Shown: positions 1 through 8,231 of the stretch, piece after piece
Layout: the number at the start of each line of letters is the position of its first letter
How positions within the stretch are numbered: the first letter of the stretch is position 1
From: Streptomyces sp. NBC_00344
GTDB taxonomy: Bacteria > Actinomycetota > Actinomycetes > Streptomycetales > Streptomycetaceae
Direction: 5' to 3'
Assembly: GCF_036088315.1 (NCBI RefSeq)
Contig: NZ_CP107996.1
Coordinates: 1,880,501 to 1,944,500, forward strand
DNA length: 64,000 nt
The notes under the pieces: generated by a model
Database searches by the model: none
What the model was told of the DNA's origin: nothing
What the model saw: only the letters and a program-made list of their open reading frames with translations
Program-made: the position numbers and the translations under genes

Positions 1-545
1 AGGACAGGAAGGCACTGGGCGGGAAGATCCTCCGGATGACACCCGACGGGCGGCCGGTGCACGGGAATCCTTCGGCGGACTCCGTCGTCTACTCCTGGGG
101 CCACCGCAATGTGCAGGGCCTGGCCTGGGACAAGGACAACCGGCTGTGGGCTGACGAATTCGGCCAGGACACCTGGGACGAGCTGAATCTCATCAAGCCC
201 GGCAAGAACTACGGCTGGCCCGTCGTGGAGGGCAAGAAGGGGCAGGCGGGCTTCGTCGATCCGGTGGAGGAGTGGAGGACCTCAGAGGCCTCACCGAGCG
301 GCATCGCCTACGCCGAGGGGTCCATCTGGATGGCCGGTCTCCGTGGCGAGCGGCTCTGGCGGATCCCGTTGAACGGCGACCGGCCCGCGGCCGCACCACA
401 GGCGTTCCTTCAGGGCACGTACGGGCGGCTGCGCACGGTTGTGTCCGCCGGCGGGAACAAGCTGTGGCTGGTCACCAGCGAGACGGATTCACGCGGGACA
501 CCCGGCCCCGGCGACGACCGGATTCTCGAGCTGGAGGTGAAGTGA
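1..545 (+). CDS. PQQ-type sugar (glucose/sorbosone) dehydrogenase, C-terminal part
   Basis: The gene is cut by the left edge of the window and reads in frame from base 3; about 180 residues of the C-terminus are visible. The stretch 'YSWGHRNVQGLAWD', followed by 'ADEFGQDTWDELN' and 'GKNYGWPVVEG', is the hallmark of the glucose/sorbosone dehydrogenase beta-propeller, which oxidises sugars with PQQ outside the cytoplasm. The last blade ends at 'DRILELEVK'. The signal peptide or lipobox lies outside the window, so export cannot be confirmed here. The family is clear; the substrate is not. Confidence 0.88.
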   Translation, partial: DRKALGGKILRMTPDGRPVHGNPSADSVVYSWGHRNVQGLAWDKDNRLWADEFGQDTWDELNLIKPGKNYGWPVVEGKKGQAGFVDPVEEWRTSEASPSGIAYAEGSIWMAGLRGERLWRIPLNGDRPAAAPQAFLQGTYGRLRTVVSAGGNKLWLVTSETDSRGTPGPGDDRILELEVK

Positions 546-600
546 CCGGGCTTACGCTGAAAGCGGTATCTCACCGTCGGGGCCTGGACAGGGGGTCTGG

Positions 601-777
601 ATGTTCAACCTGATCGAGGAACTGTTCACACCGGGACGCAAGCACACCGAGGACGAGAACAAGCGACTGGAGCTGTCCCGGGTCGACATCAATGACAACG
701 ACCCGGGCCGTGGACCGATAGATCTCGCCTCCGGGAAAGTGGTCATCCGGCCGGAGACGCGGCCTCGGCTTCCCTGA
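601..777 (+). CDS. DUF6191 small protein (58 aa)
   Basis: This 58-residue protein begins MFNLIEELFTPGRKH and has the conserved core 'DNDPGRGPIDLASGKVVIR' of the actinomycete DUF6191 family, whose function is unknown. It has no signal peptide or membrane helix and is strongly charged. The upstream 'CAGGGGGTCTGG' can serve as a ribosome binding site. The last 35 bases overlap the 3' end of the convergent LuxR gene, so the two transcripts are complementary at their ends. It may be co-transcribed with the preceding dehydrogenase, 55 bases upstream. Confidence 0.75.
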   Translation: MFNLIEELFTPGRKHTEDENKRLELSRVDINDNDPGRGPIDLASGKVVIRPETRPRLP

Positions 778-3700
778 CGGCACCGGTGAAGAGGTGCAAC
801 CGGTGTGCGATCGCCGCCGCCTCACCGCGGCCGGTGACGCCGAGTTTCGCGAGGATGTTGGACACGTGGACGCTGGCCGTCTTCGGTGAGATGAACAGTT
901 CTTCAGCGATCTGACGATTGGTGCGTCCTGCCGCGACCAGGCTCAGCACGTCCCGCTCACGGCTGGTGAGACCGAAGCCGTCGTCAGCAGGTGCGGCGCC
1001 GGTGTCTGCCGCCGAGGCCGGACCGGACGGGGCCGGAGCATCGGTGAGAGAGATCCGGGCGCGCTGGGCGAGCAGCTCGGTCTCCTCACGGAGCGGCCGG
1101 GCACCGAGCCGGTCGGCCGTGGCATGGCAGAGGCGAAGGAGGCCGGCTGCCTTTTCCCGGTCGGAGCCCCGGCCGAGAAGCGCACCGGCCCAGTGCAGTC
1201 GGGTCTTGGCGAGTTCGTACGGCCGCTCCAGGGGCTCCAGCGCAGTGGCGGCCTCGGCCCAGCTGTCCGGCCGGTCCTGGCCCGCGGCACGTTCCAGTTC
1301 GGCGGCGACATGCAGTGCATAGGCATGCCAGAGCGGTACCGGGGTGGCGAGGCGCTTGGCCGTCGACCGGATCAGGGCCACGGCCTCGTCACGACCGGGT
1401 TCCGCCGAGGGCAGCCCCCGGGTGTTCGCCTCATAGGTGGCGGCTGCGAGCAGCAGGGGCCAGGCGTACCGCTGGGTGCCCGGTGGAAAACCGGTCTCCA
1501 CCGCGCGGACGAGTTCGGCCCTGGCGTTGTCGATGCGCCCGTGCGCGGCCGCGACACCCAGGGCGCAGCGGGCGAGGGGGATGGAGTGCTGGGGCATCGG
1601 GTCATGGGTGCCGAAATGCTCCTTGGCGGCCTCCAGATGCCTGATGGCCGTGTCCGTCTCGCCGCGGGCCAGTGCGAGTTCGGCCAGCCGCAGGGTGGCA
1701 TTGCCGCGCGGTTTGGCACTCAGCGCCGCGCGAAGCACCTGCTCCACACAGACAATGACATCGTCCCAGCGGCCCAGTGCGAAAAGGGACTCCCCCAGAT
1801 TGGCGACGACCCAGGCCTCCTGGTCGCGCAGCCCGTACCTGCGGGTGACTTCGGCGCCCTCCGTGGCGACCACTACCGCTTCGCTGGAGCGGCCGACGGA
1901 CTCCAGGTTCGACGCCAGGTTGGTATGGGCGCGGCAGTTCTCGCTGACCAGGCCGAGCTCCGCGGTTCTCTGCCTGATCGCGTACATCGTGGCGAGGCCG
2001 TCCTCAACGTCACCGGAGTCGACCATCAGGCTGCCGAGGGTGAGCCGGGCGTTGAGCTCGATGTCCTCCGCCTTGACCAGGCGGGCGTAGTCCACCGCAC
2101 GTTCGCCGGCCGCCAGGCTGTCCGGGCCCGGTTCGTGGAGCATCCCCCAGCCGGCGGCGGTGGCGAGCACCTGGGCGTGCACGGCCGATGGCGGCAGCCC
2201 ACGTACCAGCTCCTGAGCGGTGGCTATCTCGGTCCAGCCGTCGCCACGGGCCAGCGTCTGCACCAGTTTGGCGCGCTCGGTCCAGAACCAGGCGGCGCGA
2301 AGAGGGTCGTCCGCACCGGATTCGATGATGCGCAGCCCCTTCTTGGTGATCTTCAGCGCGCGCTCGCGCTCACCGCAGAAGCGCGCAGCCACCGCGGCTT
2401 CGGCGAGCAGGTCGAGATAGCGCAGCGCGGTTTCCGGTTCGCAGCCGCAGGCGGGATAGGCGTCCGCGTAGTCCATCGGCCGCAGCGCTTCCCGCACCCC
2501 GGACGGTGCGGTGTCCCAGACCTCCATCGCCCTTTCCAGCAGGCGCAGTTGTTCGGAGTAGGCATGTCGCTGCCGCGCCTCGGCCGAGGCCAGGAGAACG
2601 GCGGGCAGGGCCTTCGCGGCGTCATGGGCGTAGTACCAGTAACCGGCGAGCCTGGTGGTGCGCGCGTCGGGCCTGACGAGCGTGGGGTCGGCCTCCAGGG
2701 TCTCGGCGCAGCGCCGGTTGATCCGTGAGCGTTCGCCCGGCAGCAGATCGTCGCTGACCGCCTCGCGTACCAGCGAGTGGCGGAACCGGTAGCCGTCGCC
2801 GTCCGGGGTGGCGATCAGGATGTTGGCGCCGACGGCGGCCCGCAACGCCTCGATGAGATCGTCCTCGGCCAGCCGGGTGACCGCCGCGAGCAGCGGGTAT
2901 TCGACGGTCGAGCCGCCTTCGGCGACAAAACGCACCACGCGCTGCGCGTCCTCGGGCAGCGCCTCGACCCTGACGAGCAGCAGATCGCGCAGTGAGTCGC
3001 TGATGCCGGATACCGCGCAGCTTCCGCTGCAGACGGCCAGCTCTTCGACGAAGAAGGCGTTGCCGTCGGACCGGGTGAAGATCTCCTCGGACAGAGAGGG
3101 AGCGGGCTCGGCAGCCAGGATGCCGGTCAGCTGGCGGTGTACCTCGCCGCGTGTGAAGCGGGCCAGTTCAACGCGCCGTACCGTGCGCAGCCGGTCCAGC
3201 TCTGCGAGCAGCGGGCGCAGTGGGTGGCGGCGGTGTATGTCATCGGCGCGGTAGGTGGCGACCAGGACGAGCCGCCCTCTGCTGAGCGTACGGAAGAGGT
3301 AGGAGAGCAGATGCCGTGTGGACGCGTCCGCCCAGTGCAGGTCCTCCAGGATCAGCACGACGGTGCGGTCGGCGGTTATCCGCTCCAGAAGCCGGACGGT
3401 CAGCTCGAAGAGCCTGGCAGTGCTGTCCTCGTGGTGCGCCTGGCGGGTGGTGTCGCCCAGCTCCGGCAGCAGCCGGGCCAGTTCGCCCTCCTGGCCCTCG
3501 ATGGCCTCGGCCATCTCGTCGGGAAGGTGCCGGCGCAGCTCGCGCAGGGCGGTGGAGAAGGGAGCGTAGGGCAGACCGTCGGCGCCGATCTCCACGCAGC
3601 CGCCCACCGCCACGACGGACTGACGGCGGCACGCCTCGCCGAGGAACTCCTCGACCAGCCGGGTCTTGCCGACCCCGGCCTCACCGCCGATCACCAGCGC

Positions 3701-3904
3701 CTGAGGGTCTCCCGCAGCGGCGCGGGTGAGCGCATCGCGGAGAACGGTCAGCTCAGCTGCGCGACCGACGAATACCGGGCTGACGGACTTGAACTCCACA
3801 GGCCCGAGCATCGCACAGCCCACCGGCGGAGCGGCACCCGATATCCGGATGCCGCTCGCCGGGAGTCCGTTCGTCAGCGGGCCGGCCGCCTGCGCGCTCT
3901 TCAT
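743..3904 (-). CDS. Large ATP-binding LuxR-family (LAL-type) transcriptional regulator
   Basis: About 1,050 residues. An N-terminal AAA/NACHT-like ATPase carries a Walker A motif 'GGEAGVGKTRL' near residue 72 and a Walker B-type 'LILEDLHWAD'. A long helical, TPR-like middle follows, and the C-terminus has a LuxR/GerE helix-turn-helix ('LTSRERDVLSLVAAGRTNRQ', then 'ISPKTASVHVSNIL'). This architecture defines LAL/MalT-like signal-dependent activators. The ATG at 3904 overlaps the stop of the upstream 57-aa gene as TGATG, which suggests translational coupling. Shorter starts (ATG at 3811, or the GTG a few codons later before 'EFKSV') are also possible and would give the usual 'PVFVGRAAEL' N-terminus. 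The target genes are not evident from context. Confidence 0.9.
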   Translation of the reverse strand: MKSAQAAGPLTNGLPASGIRISGAAPPVGCAMLGPVEFKSVSPVFVGRAAELTVLRDALTRAAAGDPQALVIGGEAGVGKTRLVEEFLGEACRRQSVVAVGGCVEIGADGLPYAPFSTALRELRRHLPDEMAEAIEGQEGELARLLPELGDTTRQAHHEDSTARLFELTVRLLERITADRTVVLILEDLHWADASTRHLLSYLFRTLSRGRLVLVATYRADDIHRRHPLRPLLAELDRLRTVRRVELARFTRGEVHRQLTGILAAEPAPSLSEEIFTRSDGNAFFVEELAVCSGSCAVSGISDSLRDLLLVRVEALPEDAQRVVRFVAEGGSTVEYPLLAAVTRLAEDDLIEALRAAVGANILIATPDGDGYRFRHSLVREAVSDDLLPGERSRINRRCAETLEADPTLVRPDARTTRLAGYWYYAHDAAKALPAVLLASAEARQRHAYSEQLRLLERAMEVWDTAPSGVREALRPMDYADAYPACGCEPETALRYLDLLAEAAVAARFCGERERALKITKKGLRIIESGADDPLRAAWFWTERAKLVQTLARGDGWTEIATAQELVRGLPPSAVHAQVLATAAGWGMLHEPGPDSLAAGERAVDYARLVKAEDIELNARLTLGSLMVDSGDVEDGLATMYAIRQRTAELGLVSENCRAHTNLASNLESVGRSSEAVVVATEGAEVTRRYGLRDQEAWVVANLGESLFALGRWDDVIVCVEQVLRAALSAKPRGNATLRLAELALARGETDTAIRHLEAAKEHFGTHDPMPQHSIPLARCALGVAAAHGRIDNARAELVRAVETGFPPGTQRYAWPLLLAAATYEANTRGLPSAEPGRDEAVALIRSTAKRLATPVPLWHAYALHVAAELERAAGQDRPDSWAEAATALEPLERPYELAKTRLHWAGALLGRGSDREKAAGLLRLCHATADRLGARPLREETELLAQRARISLTDAPAPSGPASAADTGAAPADDGFGLTSRERDVLSLVAAGRTNRQIAEELFISPKTASVHVSNILAKLGVTGRGEAAAIAHRLHLFTGAVREAEAASPAG

Positions 3905-4077
3905 CAGGCGGCGCGCACGAACCGGGCCCGCAGTGAACTCACCGGCCCTTGCGATTCGAGTTTCCTGGACCGGCGGGCCGCCCGCCGGGCCTTGCGCGCC
4001 TCAGCGACGAGCCGCTGGGCCTCGGCCTCACGGATGAGGTCGGCGGCCTGCGTCTTGTGCAACTCGTACTCGAACAT
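3904..4077 (-). CDS. Small basic protein (57 aa) translationally coupled to the LuxR gene
   Basis: It begins MFEYELHKTQAADLIREAEA and ends RARFVRAA; the middle is rich in Arg, Ala and Glu and probably forms one long amphipathic helix. A strong Shine-Dalgarno ('AGGGGAGAACACG' before ATG) supports the start. The stop codon TGA shares its last base with the ATG of the downstream regulator. Short proteins of this kind are common in Streptomyces next to regulators but have no assigned function. It has no signal peptide or transmembrane segment. Confidence 0.65.
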   Translation of the reverse strand: MFEYELHKTQAADLIREAEAQRLVAEARKARRAARRSRKLESQGPVSSLRARFVRAA

Positions 4078-4264
4078 CGTGTTCTCCCCTGTGGTGAAGG
4101 CCGGTTGCGGCTTTCTCTCGATGCCTCAACTCTGGTCTCCCAGGGGGGTGCGCCACATCGGGCGACTGCCGCATCCTCATGGCGAAGGGGGCCTTAGGCG
4201 GCGTAGGCGGGTGCTTACGTACGGCCCAGGGCCCCCTCGGGGTGCCTTAGTGGTGCGGCTGGTG

Positions 4265-4864
4265 TTACTGAGTCGGCGCAGGAGCCGAGGCGGGAGCGCT
4301 CGGCAGGGCGGCGAACAGGTCGAAGTACATGCCCAGGGAGATCACCACGCCGATGACGGCGAGGGCGACGGCGCCCCATGCGACGGCGCGTACCCAGACT
4401 GCCTGCGTCCGGCCGGGCGCCGTGAAGGACGGCACGGCCAGCACGGCCAGGCCGACGAGGAGTGCCAGCAGCGCGAACACACCGTTGACCAGGGCGGTGG
4501 TGTGCCATGAGTCGCCGTAGACCTCGTGGATCTGCTGCGAGGCGGAGGCGCCCTGGGAGAGTTTCATCTGGCCGGACAAGGTCTCGCGCTCGGAGAGCAC
4601 CTTGCCCATCCAGCTGCCGCTGATGGCTACGAACCCGAGTGCTGCGGCGACGACCGCAGCCGCGCCCGCGCCGATCCCGGACCTGCGTGCACCGGGAACA
4701 TCGGTCTCCTGCGGCGTGCCTTCTGCTTCCTCTTCGGCGGCGGCGTCATCTGTGATGTCGGCGTCCTCCGCGGCCGCCTCAGCCGCGGCCCCCTCGGCCT
4801 CGGCGGCCTGCACCTGGGCGGCGGCGGAGTCGTCGGTCGTGTCGGGCTTGGTGGTGGCGTTCAT
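4265..4864 (-). CDS. Membrane protein with acidic Ala/Glu-rich N-terminus
   Basis: 199 residues from ATG 4864; an upstream ATG at 4924 would overlap the preceding acetyltransferase and is less likely. The first ~75 residues are low-complexity Ala/Glu/Asp and probably disordered in the cytoplasm. Three hydrophobic helices follow ('[18 protein letters not shown]', 'GVFALLALLVGLAVLAVP', 'AVAWGAVALAVIGVVISLGM') with a soluble loop of about 45 residues between the first two. The tail is Pro/Ala-rich. I do not recognise a named family. It lies 35 bases downstream of the acetyltransferase and may belong to the same MMPL-GNAT transcript. Confidence 0.7.
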   Translation of the reverse strand: MNATTKPDTTDDSAAAQVQAAEAEGAAAEAAAEDADITDDAAAEEEAEGTPQETDVPGARRSGIGAGAAAVVAAALGFVAISGSWMGKVLSERETLSGQMKLSQGASASQQIHEVYGDSWHTTALVNGVFALLALLVGLAVLAVPSFTAPGRTQAVWVRAVAWGAVALAVIGVVISLGMYFDLFAALPSAPASAPAPTQ

Positions 4865-4899
4865 GCGCCGCACGCTAGGGGGCCTTTCTGAGAGCCGCC

Positions 4900-5454
4900 T
4901 TAACGCTCCCTGTGAGCCCTCCATCCGGGTGCCAGGACCGCCCAGACCTCCGTGTCATGCCGTATCCCCCGATACGGATAGTTCTCCCGCAGCGTCCCCT
5001 CGTGCACCATGCCCAGCCGCTCGGCGACGCTGGTGCTGGCCTTGTTGGTCGAGGAGGCCCGCCATTCGACGCGGTGCATTCCCCGGGCCTCCACCGCCCA
5101 GTCGATGATGACCCGGGCCGCACGTGTGACCAGGCCGCGGCCGGTCCCGGCGGGCTCGAGCCAGCAGCCCACCTCACAGACCCCCGTCGCCGCGTCGAAG
5201 TTCGGGAAGAGCACTCCGCCGACCAGGACGCCGTCGAGCCGGATGCCGTAGATCCTGCCCGTGTCGGCGGCCTGCTTCTCCGCGTACGACCGGAGGAAGG
5301 CACGGGCCGATTCCAGGTCGGGTGCGATCTCGGCGAGGGCGATGTACTCGCCGATGTACTCCCGCCCCCGGTCCAGGTGTGCGAGGTACTCCTCGGCCTG
5401 CCAGGGTTCCAGAGGACCCAGCTCCGCGCCCTCACCCAGCGATATCGCGTACAT
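4900..5454 (-). CDS. GNAT family N-acetyltransferase (RimJ/RimL-like)
   Basis: 184 residues starting MYAISLGEGAEL. The fold signature includes 'VLVGGVLFPNFDAATGVCEVG', then 'WLEPAGTGRGLVTRAARVII' (the acetyl-CoA loop) and 'VEWRASSTNKASTSVAERLG', which is typical of the RimJ/RimL group acting on N-terminal or small-molecule amines. The start at 5454 is chosen because 'GAGGAGATGC' precedes the ATG at good spacing. The first 23 bases lie inside the 3' end of the upstream MMPL gene, so translation is probably coupled. The substrate is unknown. Confidence 0.85.
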   Translation of the reverse strand: MYAISLGEGAELGPLEPWQAEEYLAHLDRGREYIGEYIALAEIAPDLESARAFLRSYAEKQAADTGRIYGIRLDGVLVGGVLFPNFDAATGVCEVGCWLEPAGTGRGLVTRAARVIIDWAVEARGMHRVEWRASSTNKASTSVAERLGMVHEGTLRENYPYRGIRHDTEVWAVLAPGWRAHRER

Positions 5455-7630
5455 GCATCTCCTCGGCCACCGTCGTCGGCTGTCCGGGAATCTTCCCACG
5501 GGACCTGCGTCCGGGGGGCTCGATACTGAGGCGCGGCAGACGCCGGTCCAGCCAGCCGGGCAGCCACCAGTTGGCACCGCCCAGCAGATGCATCAGGGCC
5601 GGCACCAGAAGAGTGCGGAGGACGAAGGCGTCGAGTGCGACAGCCGCGGCGAGCGCGATGCCGAACATGGCGATCACCCGGTCGCCGCTGAGGACGAAGG
5701 CCAGGAAGACCGAGATCATGATCACGGCCGCCGAGTTGATCACTCGGCTGGTCTCGGCGAGGCCGACCCGCACAGCGCGCCGGTTGTCACCGGTCTCCAG
5801 CCACTCCTCGTACATCCGGCTCACCAGGAAGACCTGGTAGTCCATGGAGAGCCCGAAGAGGACCGAAACCATGATCACGGGCAGGAACGGTTCTATCGGG
5901 CCCGCTCTGCCGAGCCCGAGCAGTTCGCTCCCCCATCCCCACTGGAAGACCGCGGTCACCACACCGAAGGCCGAGGCCACGGCCGCCACGTTCATGACCG
6001 CGGCCTTGACCGGAATGCCTACCGACCGGAAGGCGAAGAGCAGCAGCAGACAGCCGAGCCCGGTGACCACACCGATGAAGAGCGGCAGCTTGCCCACGAT
6101 GACCTGAGCGAAGTCGTCGTAGCTCGCGGTGACGCCACCGACATGGACATCGAGCGACGTGCCGCTCTCCACCCCCGGCAGGACATCCTCACGGAGCCGG
6201 TCGACGAGATCGCTGGTCCTGCTCGACTGCGGAGCCGAGTCCGGGACGACGGTGAGTACGGCGGTGTCGCCGCTGCCGTTGTAGGTGATGCGGCTGACCG
6301 ATGCGATATCCGCGGTACCGCGGAGCAGCACGGGCAGCCGGCCAAGTGCGATCCGGTCCCCCGGGCCTTCGAGCCGGGCCACCAGGGTGAGCGGCCCGTT
6401 GGCGCCCGGCCCGAACCCCTCACCGAGCAGATCGTAGGCCTGCCGAGTGGTGGTGCCCTGCGGGCTGTTGCCCTGATCTGATGTGCCCAGGTGGAGACCG
6501 AACGTCGGCAGCGCGAGGACCAGCATCATCGCGGCCGCCAGCGCACCCAGCAGCTTGGGGTGCCGCTCCACGAACGCCGACCACCGGGCGGCGAGCCCGG
6601 TGGGCAGTTCCGGCCGCGGGCCGTGTTCGGCGAGTGTGCGCCGCTCCCGGCGGCTCAGCGCACGGGTGCCGATGAACGACAGCAGGGCGGGCAGCAGGGT
6701 CACCGAGGCGGCCACGGTAAGCAGCACGGTGAGGCAGGCGGCGACCGCGACACCGTCGAGGAAGCTCAGGTTCAGGATCAGCATCCCGAGCAGCGCGATG
6801 CACACCGTCGCGCCGGCGAAGACGACCGCGCGCCCTGTGGTGCTCACCGCCCGAGTGGCGGCCTCGGTGACGGAGAGCCCGCTGCGCAGTCCCTTGCGGT
6901 GTCTGGTCACGATGAACAGGGCGTAGTCGATACCGACCCCGAGCCCGATCAGCATCCCGAGCATCGGGGCGAAGTCGGCGACGGTCATGGCGTGACCGAG
7001 CAGTCCGATCCCGGCGTACGCGGTGCCCACCCCCACGAGCGCGGTGGCGATGGGCAGCAGACTGGCGGCGAACGAACCGAACGCCAGAAAGAGGACCGCG
7101 GCGGCGACCGCGACGCCCGCGATCTCACTGGTGTGCGCACTGGTCGTCTGGGTGAGCGCGATCGCGCTGCCCCCGAGTTCGACCCGCAGTCCGTGTGCCT
7201 GCGCCGCCTTCGCGGTGTCGACGACGGCCTCGACCCGGTCCACCGGGACCTCGTCGGCCTGCGCCGTGAAGGTGACCGTGGCGTACGCGGTGCGGCCGTC
7301 CCCGCTGATGTGCGCCGCACCGACGGACGCGACCCCGGGGAGGCCGTCGATCCGGTTCAGGGTCTGCGTCATCCGCTGGACGACGCCGGACGCCCGGACG
7401 CTGCCGTGGTCCGTGTGCCAGACGACGGTGTCACTGTCGCCGCCCCGGCCGTGGAAGCCCTTGTCGAGCAGGGCGGTGGCCCGGCCGGACTCGGTACCCG
7501 GCGCCTCGTAGTCGTTGGAGTAGGCGGATCCGGCGAACGCGGCGGCGGCCGCCGTGCCCCCCAGAGCGAGGAGCCAGAGCACAACGGCGAGAAGTCGGTG
7601 CCTGATGCACCACCGGGCGATGGCTGCCAA
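5432..7630 (-). CDS. MMPL/RND-family membrane transporter
   Basis: About 732 residues from the TTG at 7630, which has 'AGGGAG' eight bases upstream. A GTG at 7705 in frame would add 25 residues but lacks a clear ribosome binding site. The protein shows the MMPL plan: one N-terminal helix, a large extracytoplasmic loop, a block of helices including the sterol-sensing-like 'GMLIGLGVGIDYALFIVTR', then a duplicated second half with 'VSVLFGLSMDYQVFLVSR'. Members export lipids or hydrophobic compounds using the proton gradient. The downstream GNAT gene overlaps its end. A palindrome in its upstream region may be an operator. Confidence 0.9.
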   Translation of the reverse strand: MAAIARWCIRHRLLAVVLWLLALGGTAAAAAFAGSAYSNDYEAPGTESGRATALLDKGFHGRGGDSDTVVWHTDHGSVRASGVVQRMTQTLNRIDGLPGVASVGAAHISGDGRTAYATVTFTAQADEVPVDRVEAVVDTAKAAQAHGLRVELGGSAIALTQTTSAHTSEIAGVAVAAAVLFLAFGSFAASLLPIATALVGVGTAYAGIGLLGHAMTVADFAPMLGMLIGLGVGIDYALFIVTRHRKGLRSGLSVTEAATRAVSTTGRAVVFAGATVCIALLGMLILNLSFLDGVAVAACLTVLLTVAASVTLLPALLSFIGTRALSRRERRTLAEHGPRPELPTGLAARWSAFVERHPKLLGALAAAMMLVLALPTFGLHLGTSDQGNSPQGTTTRQAYDLLGEGFGPGANGPLTLVARLEGPGDRIALGRLPVLLRGTADIASVSRITYNGSGDTAVLTVVPDSAPQSSRTSDLVDRLREDVLPGVESGTSLDVHVGGVTASYDDFAQVIVGKLPLFIGVVTGLGCLLLLFAFRSVGIPVKAAVMNVAAVASAFGVVTAVFQWGWGSELLGLGRAGPIEPFLPVIMVSVLFGLSMDYQVFLVSRMYEEWLETGDNRRAVRVGLAETSRVINSAAVIMISVFLAFVLSGDRVIAMFGIALAAAVALDAFVLRTLLVPALMHLLGGANWWLPGWLDRRLPRLSIEPPGRRSRGKIPGQPTTVAEEMHVRDIAG

Positions 7631-7720
7631 CGGACTGCTCCCTGGGGATTCGTGGACCTTGACCGGGAACAGCCCGTAAGGAGCACATGACCTGTGATGG
7701 GTCACTGTGTCATCAAAAAA

Positions 7721-7734
7721 TGATCAATTGACCA
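7721..7734. promoter_or_regulatory. Near-perfect 14-bp palindrome upstream of the MMPL gene (candidate operator)
   Basis: TGATCAATTGACCA is symmetrical except at one pair and lies in a short A+T-rich stretch between the divergent MMPL and S4-protein genes. MMPL genes of this type are often controlled by TetR or MarR repressors binding such sites, but no regulator gene is adjacent, so the function is inferred. Confidence 0.4.
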
Positions 7735-7781
7735 GTTCATGAGGTTAGTCACAGAGGCGTCCGCAGCCGTAGGGTCGGGGC

Positions 7782-8168
7782 ATGGCTGCAGAAGAGGGGA
7801 CCGTACGGCTGGACACCTGGATCTGGTCGGTGCGCCTCACCAAGACTCGTTCGCAGGCCGCCGCGGCCTGCCGCGCCGGACATGCCCGGCTGAACGGCGA
7901 GCGCGTCAAACCGGCCCACGGAGTGCAGGTGGGCGACGAGGTCCGGCTGTTCCATGCCGGCCGCGAGCGGATCGTCAAGGTAGTACGCCTGGTGCGCAAG
8001 CGGGTCGGCCCGCCGGTCGCCGCGGAATGCTACGTCGACAACAGCCCGCCGCCACCGCCGCGCGAGGCCACGGTCGACGTCCCGGTGCGTGATCGGGGTG
8101 CCGGACGGCCCACCAAGCGGGACAGGCGCGAGATGGAGCAGCTGAGGGGCGATCTCAGGGCGCGTTAG
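7782..8168 (+). CDS. S4-domain RNA-binding protein (HslR/Hsp15-like)
   Basis: 128 residues. The N-terminal S4 domain reads 'VRLDTWIWSVRLTKTRSQAA' and 'CRAGHARLNGERVKPAHGVQ', the signature of heat-shock protein 15-type RNA-binding proteins that rescue stalled 50S subunits carrying peptidyl-tRNA. The C-terminal tail is basic ('GRPTKRDRREMEQLRGDL'), as in the family. The length agrees with E. coli HslR (about 130 aa). It is transcribed away from the MMPL gene and ends just before a strong bidirectional hairpin. Confidence 0.88.
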   Translation: MAAEEGTVRLDTWIWSVRLTKTRSQAAAACRAGHARLNGERVKPAHGVQVGDEVRLFHAGRERIVKVVRLVRKRVGPPVAAECYVDNSPPPPPREATVDVPVRDRGAGRPTKRDRREMEQLRGDLRAR

Positions 8169-8179
8169 TGCGGGGGCCC

Positions 8180-8227
8180 GGCAGGGCCCGGTGCACCACC
8201 GCGGCCCCGGCGCACCCGGGCCCTGCC
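8180..8227. terminator. Bidirectional terminator hairpin
   Basis: Perfect 12-bp arms GGCAGGGCCCGG (8180-8191) and CCGGGCCCTGCC (8216-8227) lie between the ends of two convergent genes, with a short T run (TTTGT) on the plus-strand side. Confidence 0.7.
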
Positions 8228-8231
8228 TTTG

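Noticed and set aside
1124..2728. Long plus-strand open frame (534 codons) opposite the LuxR gene
   Set aside because: It is the reverse-strand shadow of a high-GC gene; it has no recognisable domain and its codon use follows the antisense pattern.
5261..7690. Long plus-strand frames opposite the MMPL gene
   Set aside because: Low-complexity Gly/Arg/Asp/Gln-rich products with no start signals; antisense artefacts of the transporter gene.
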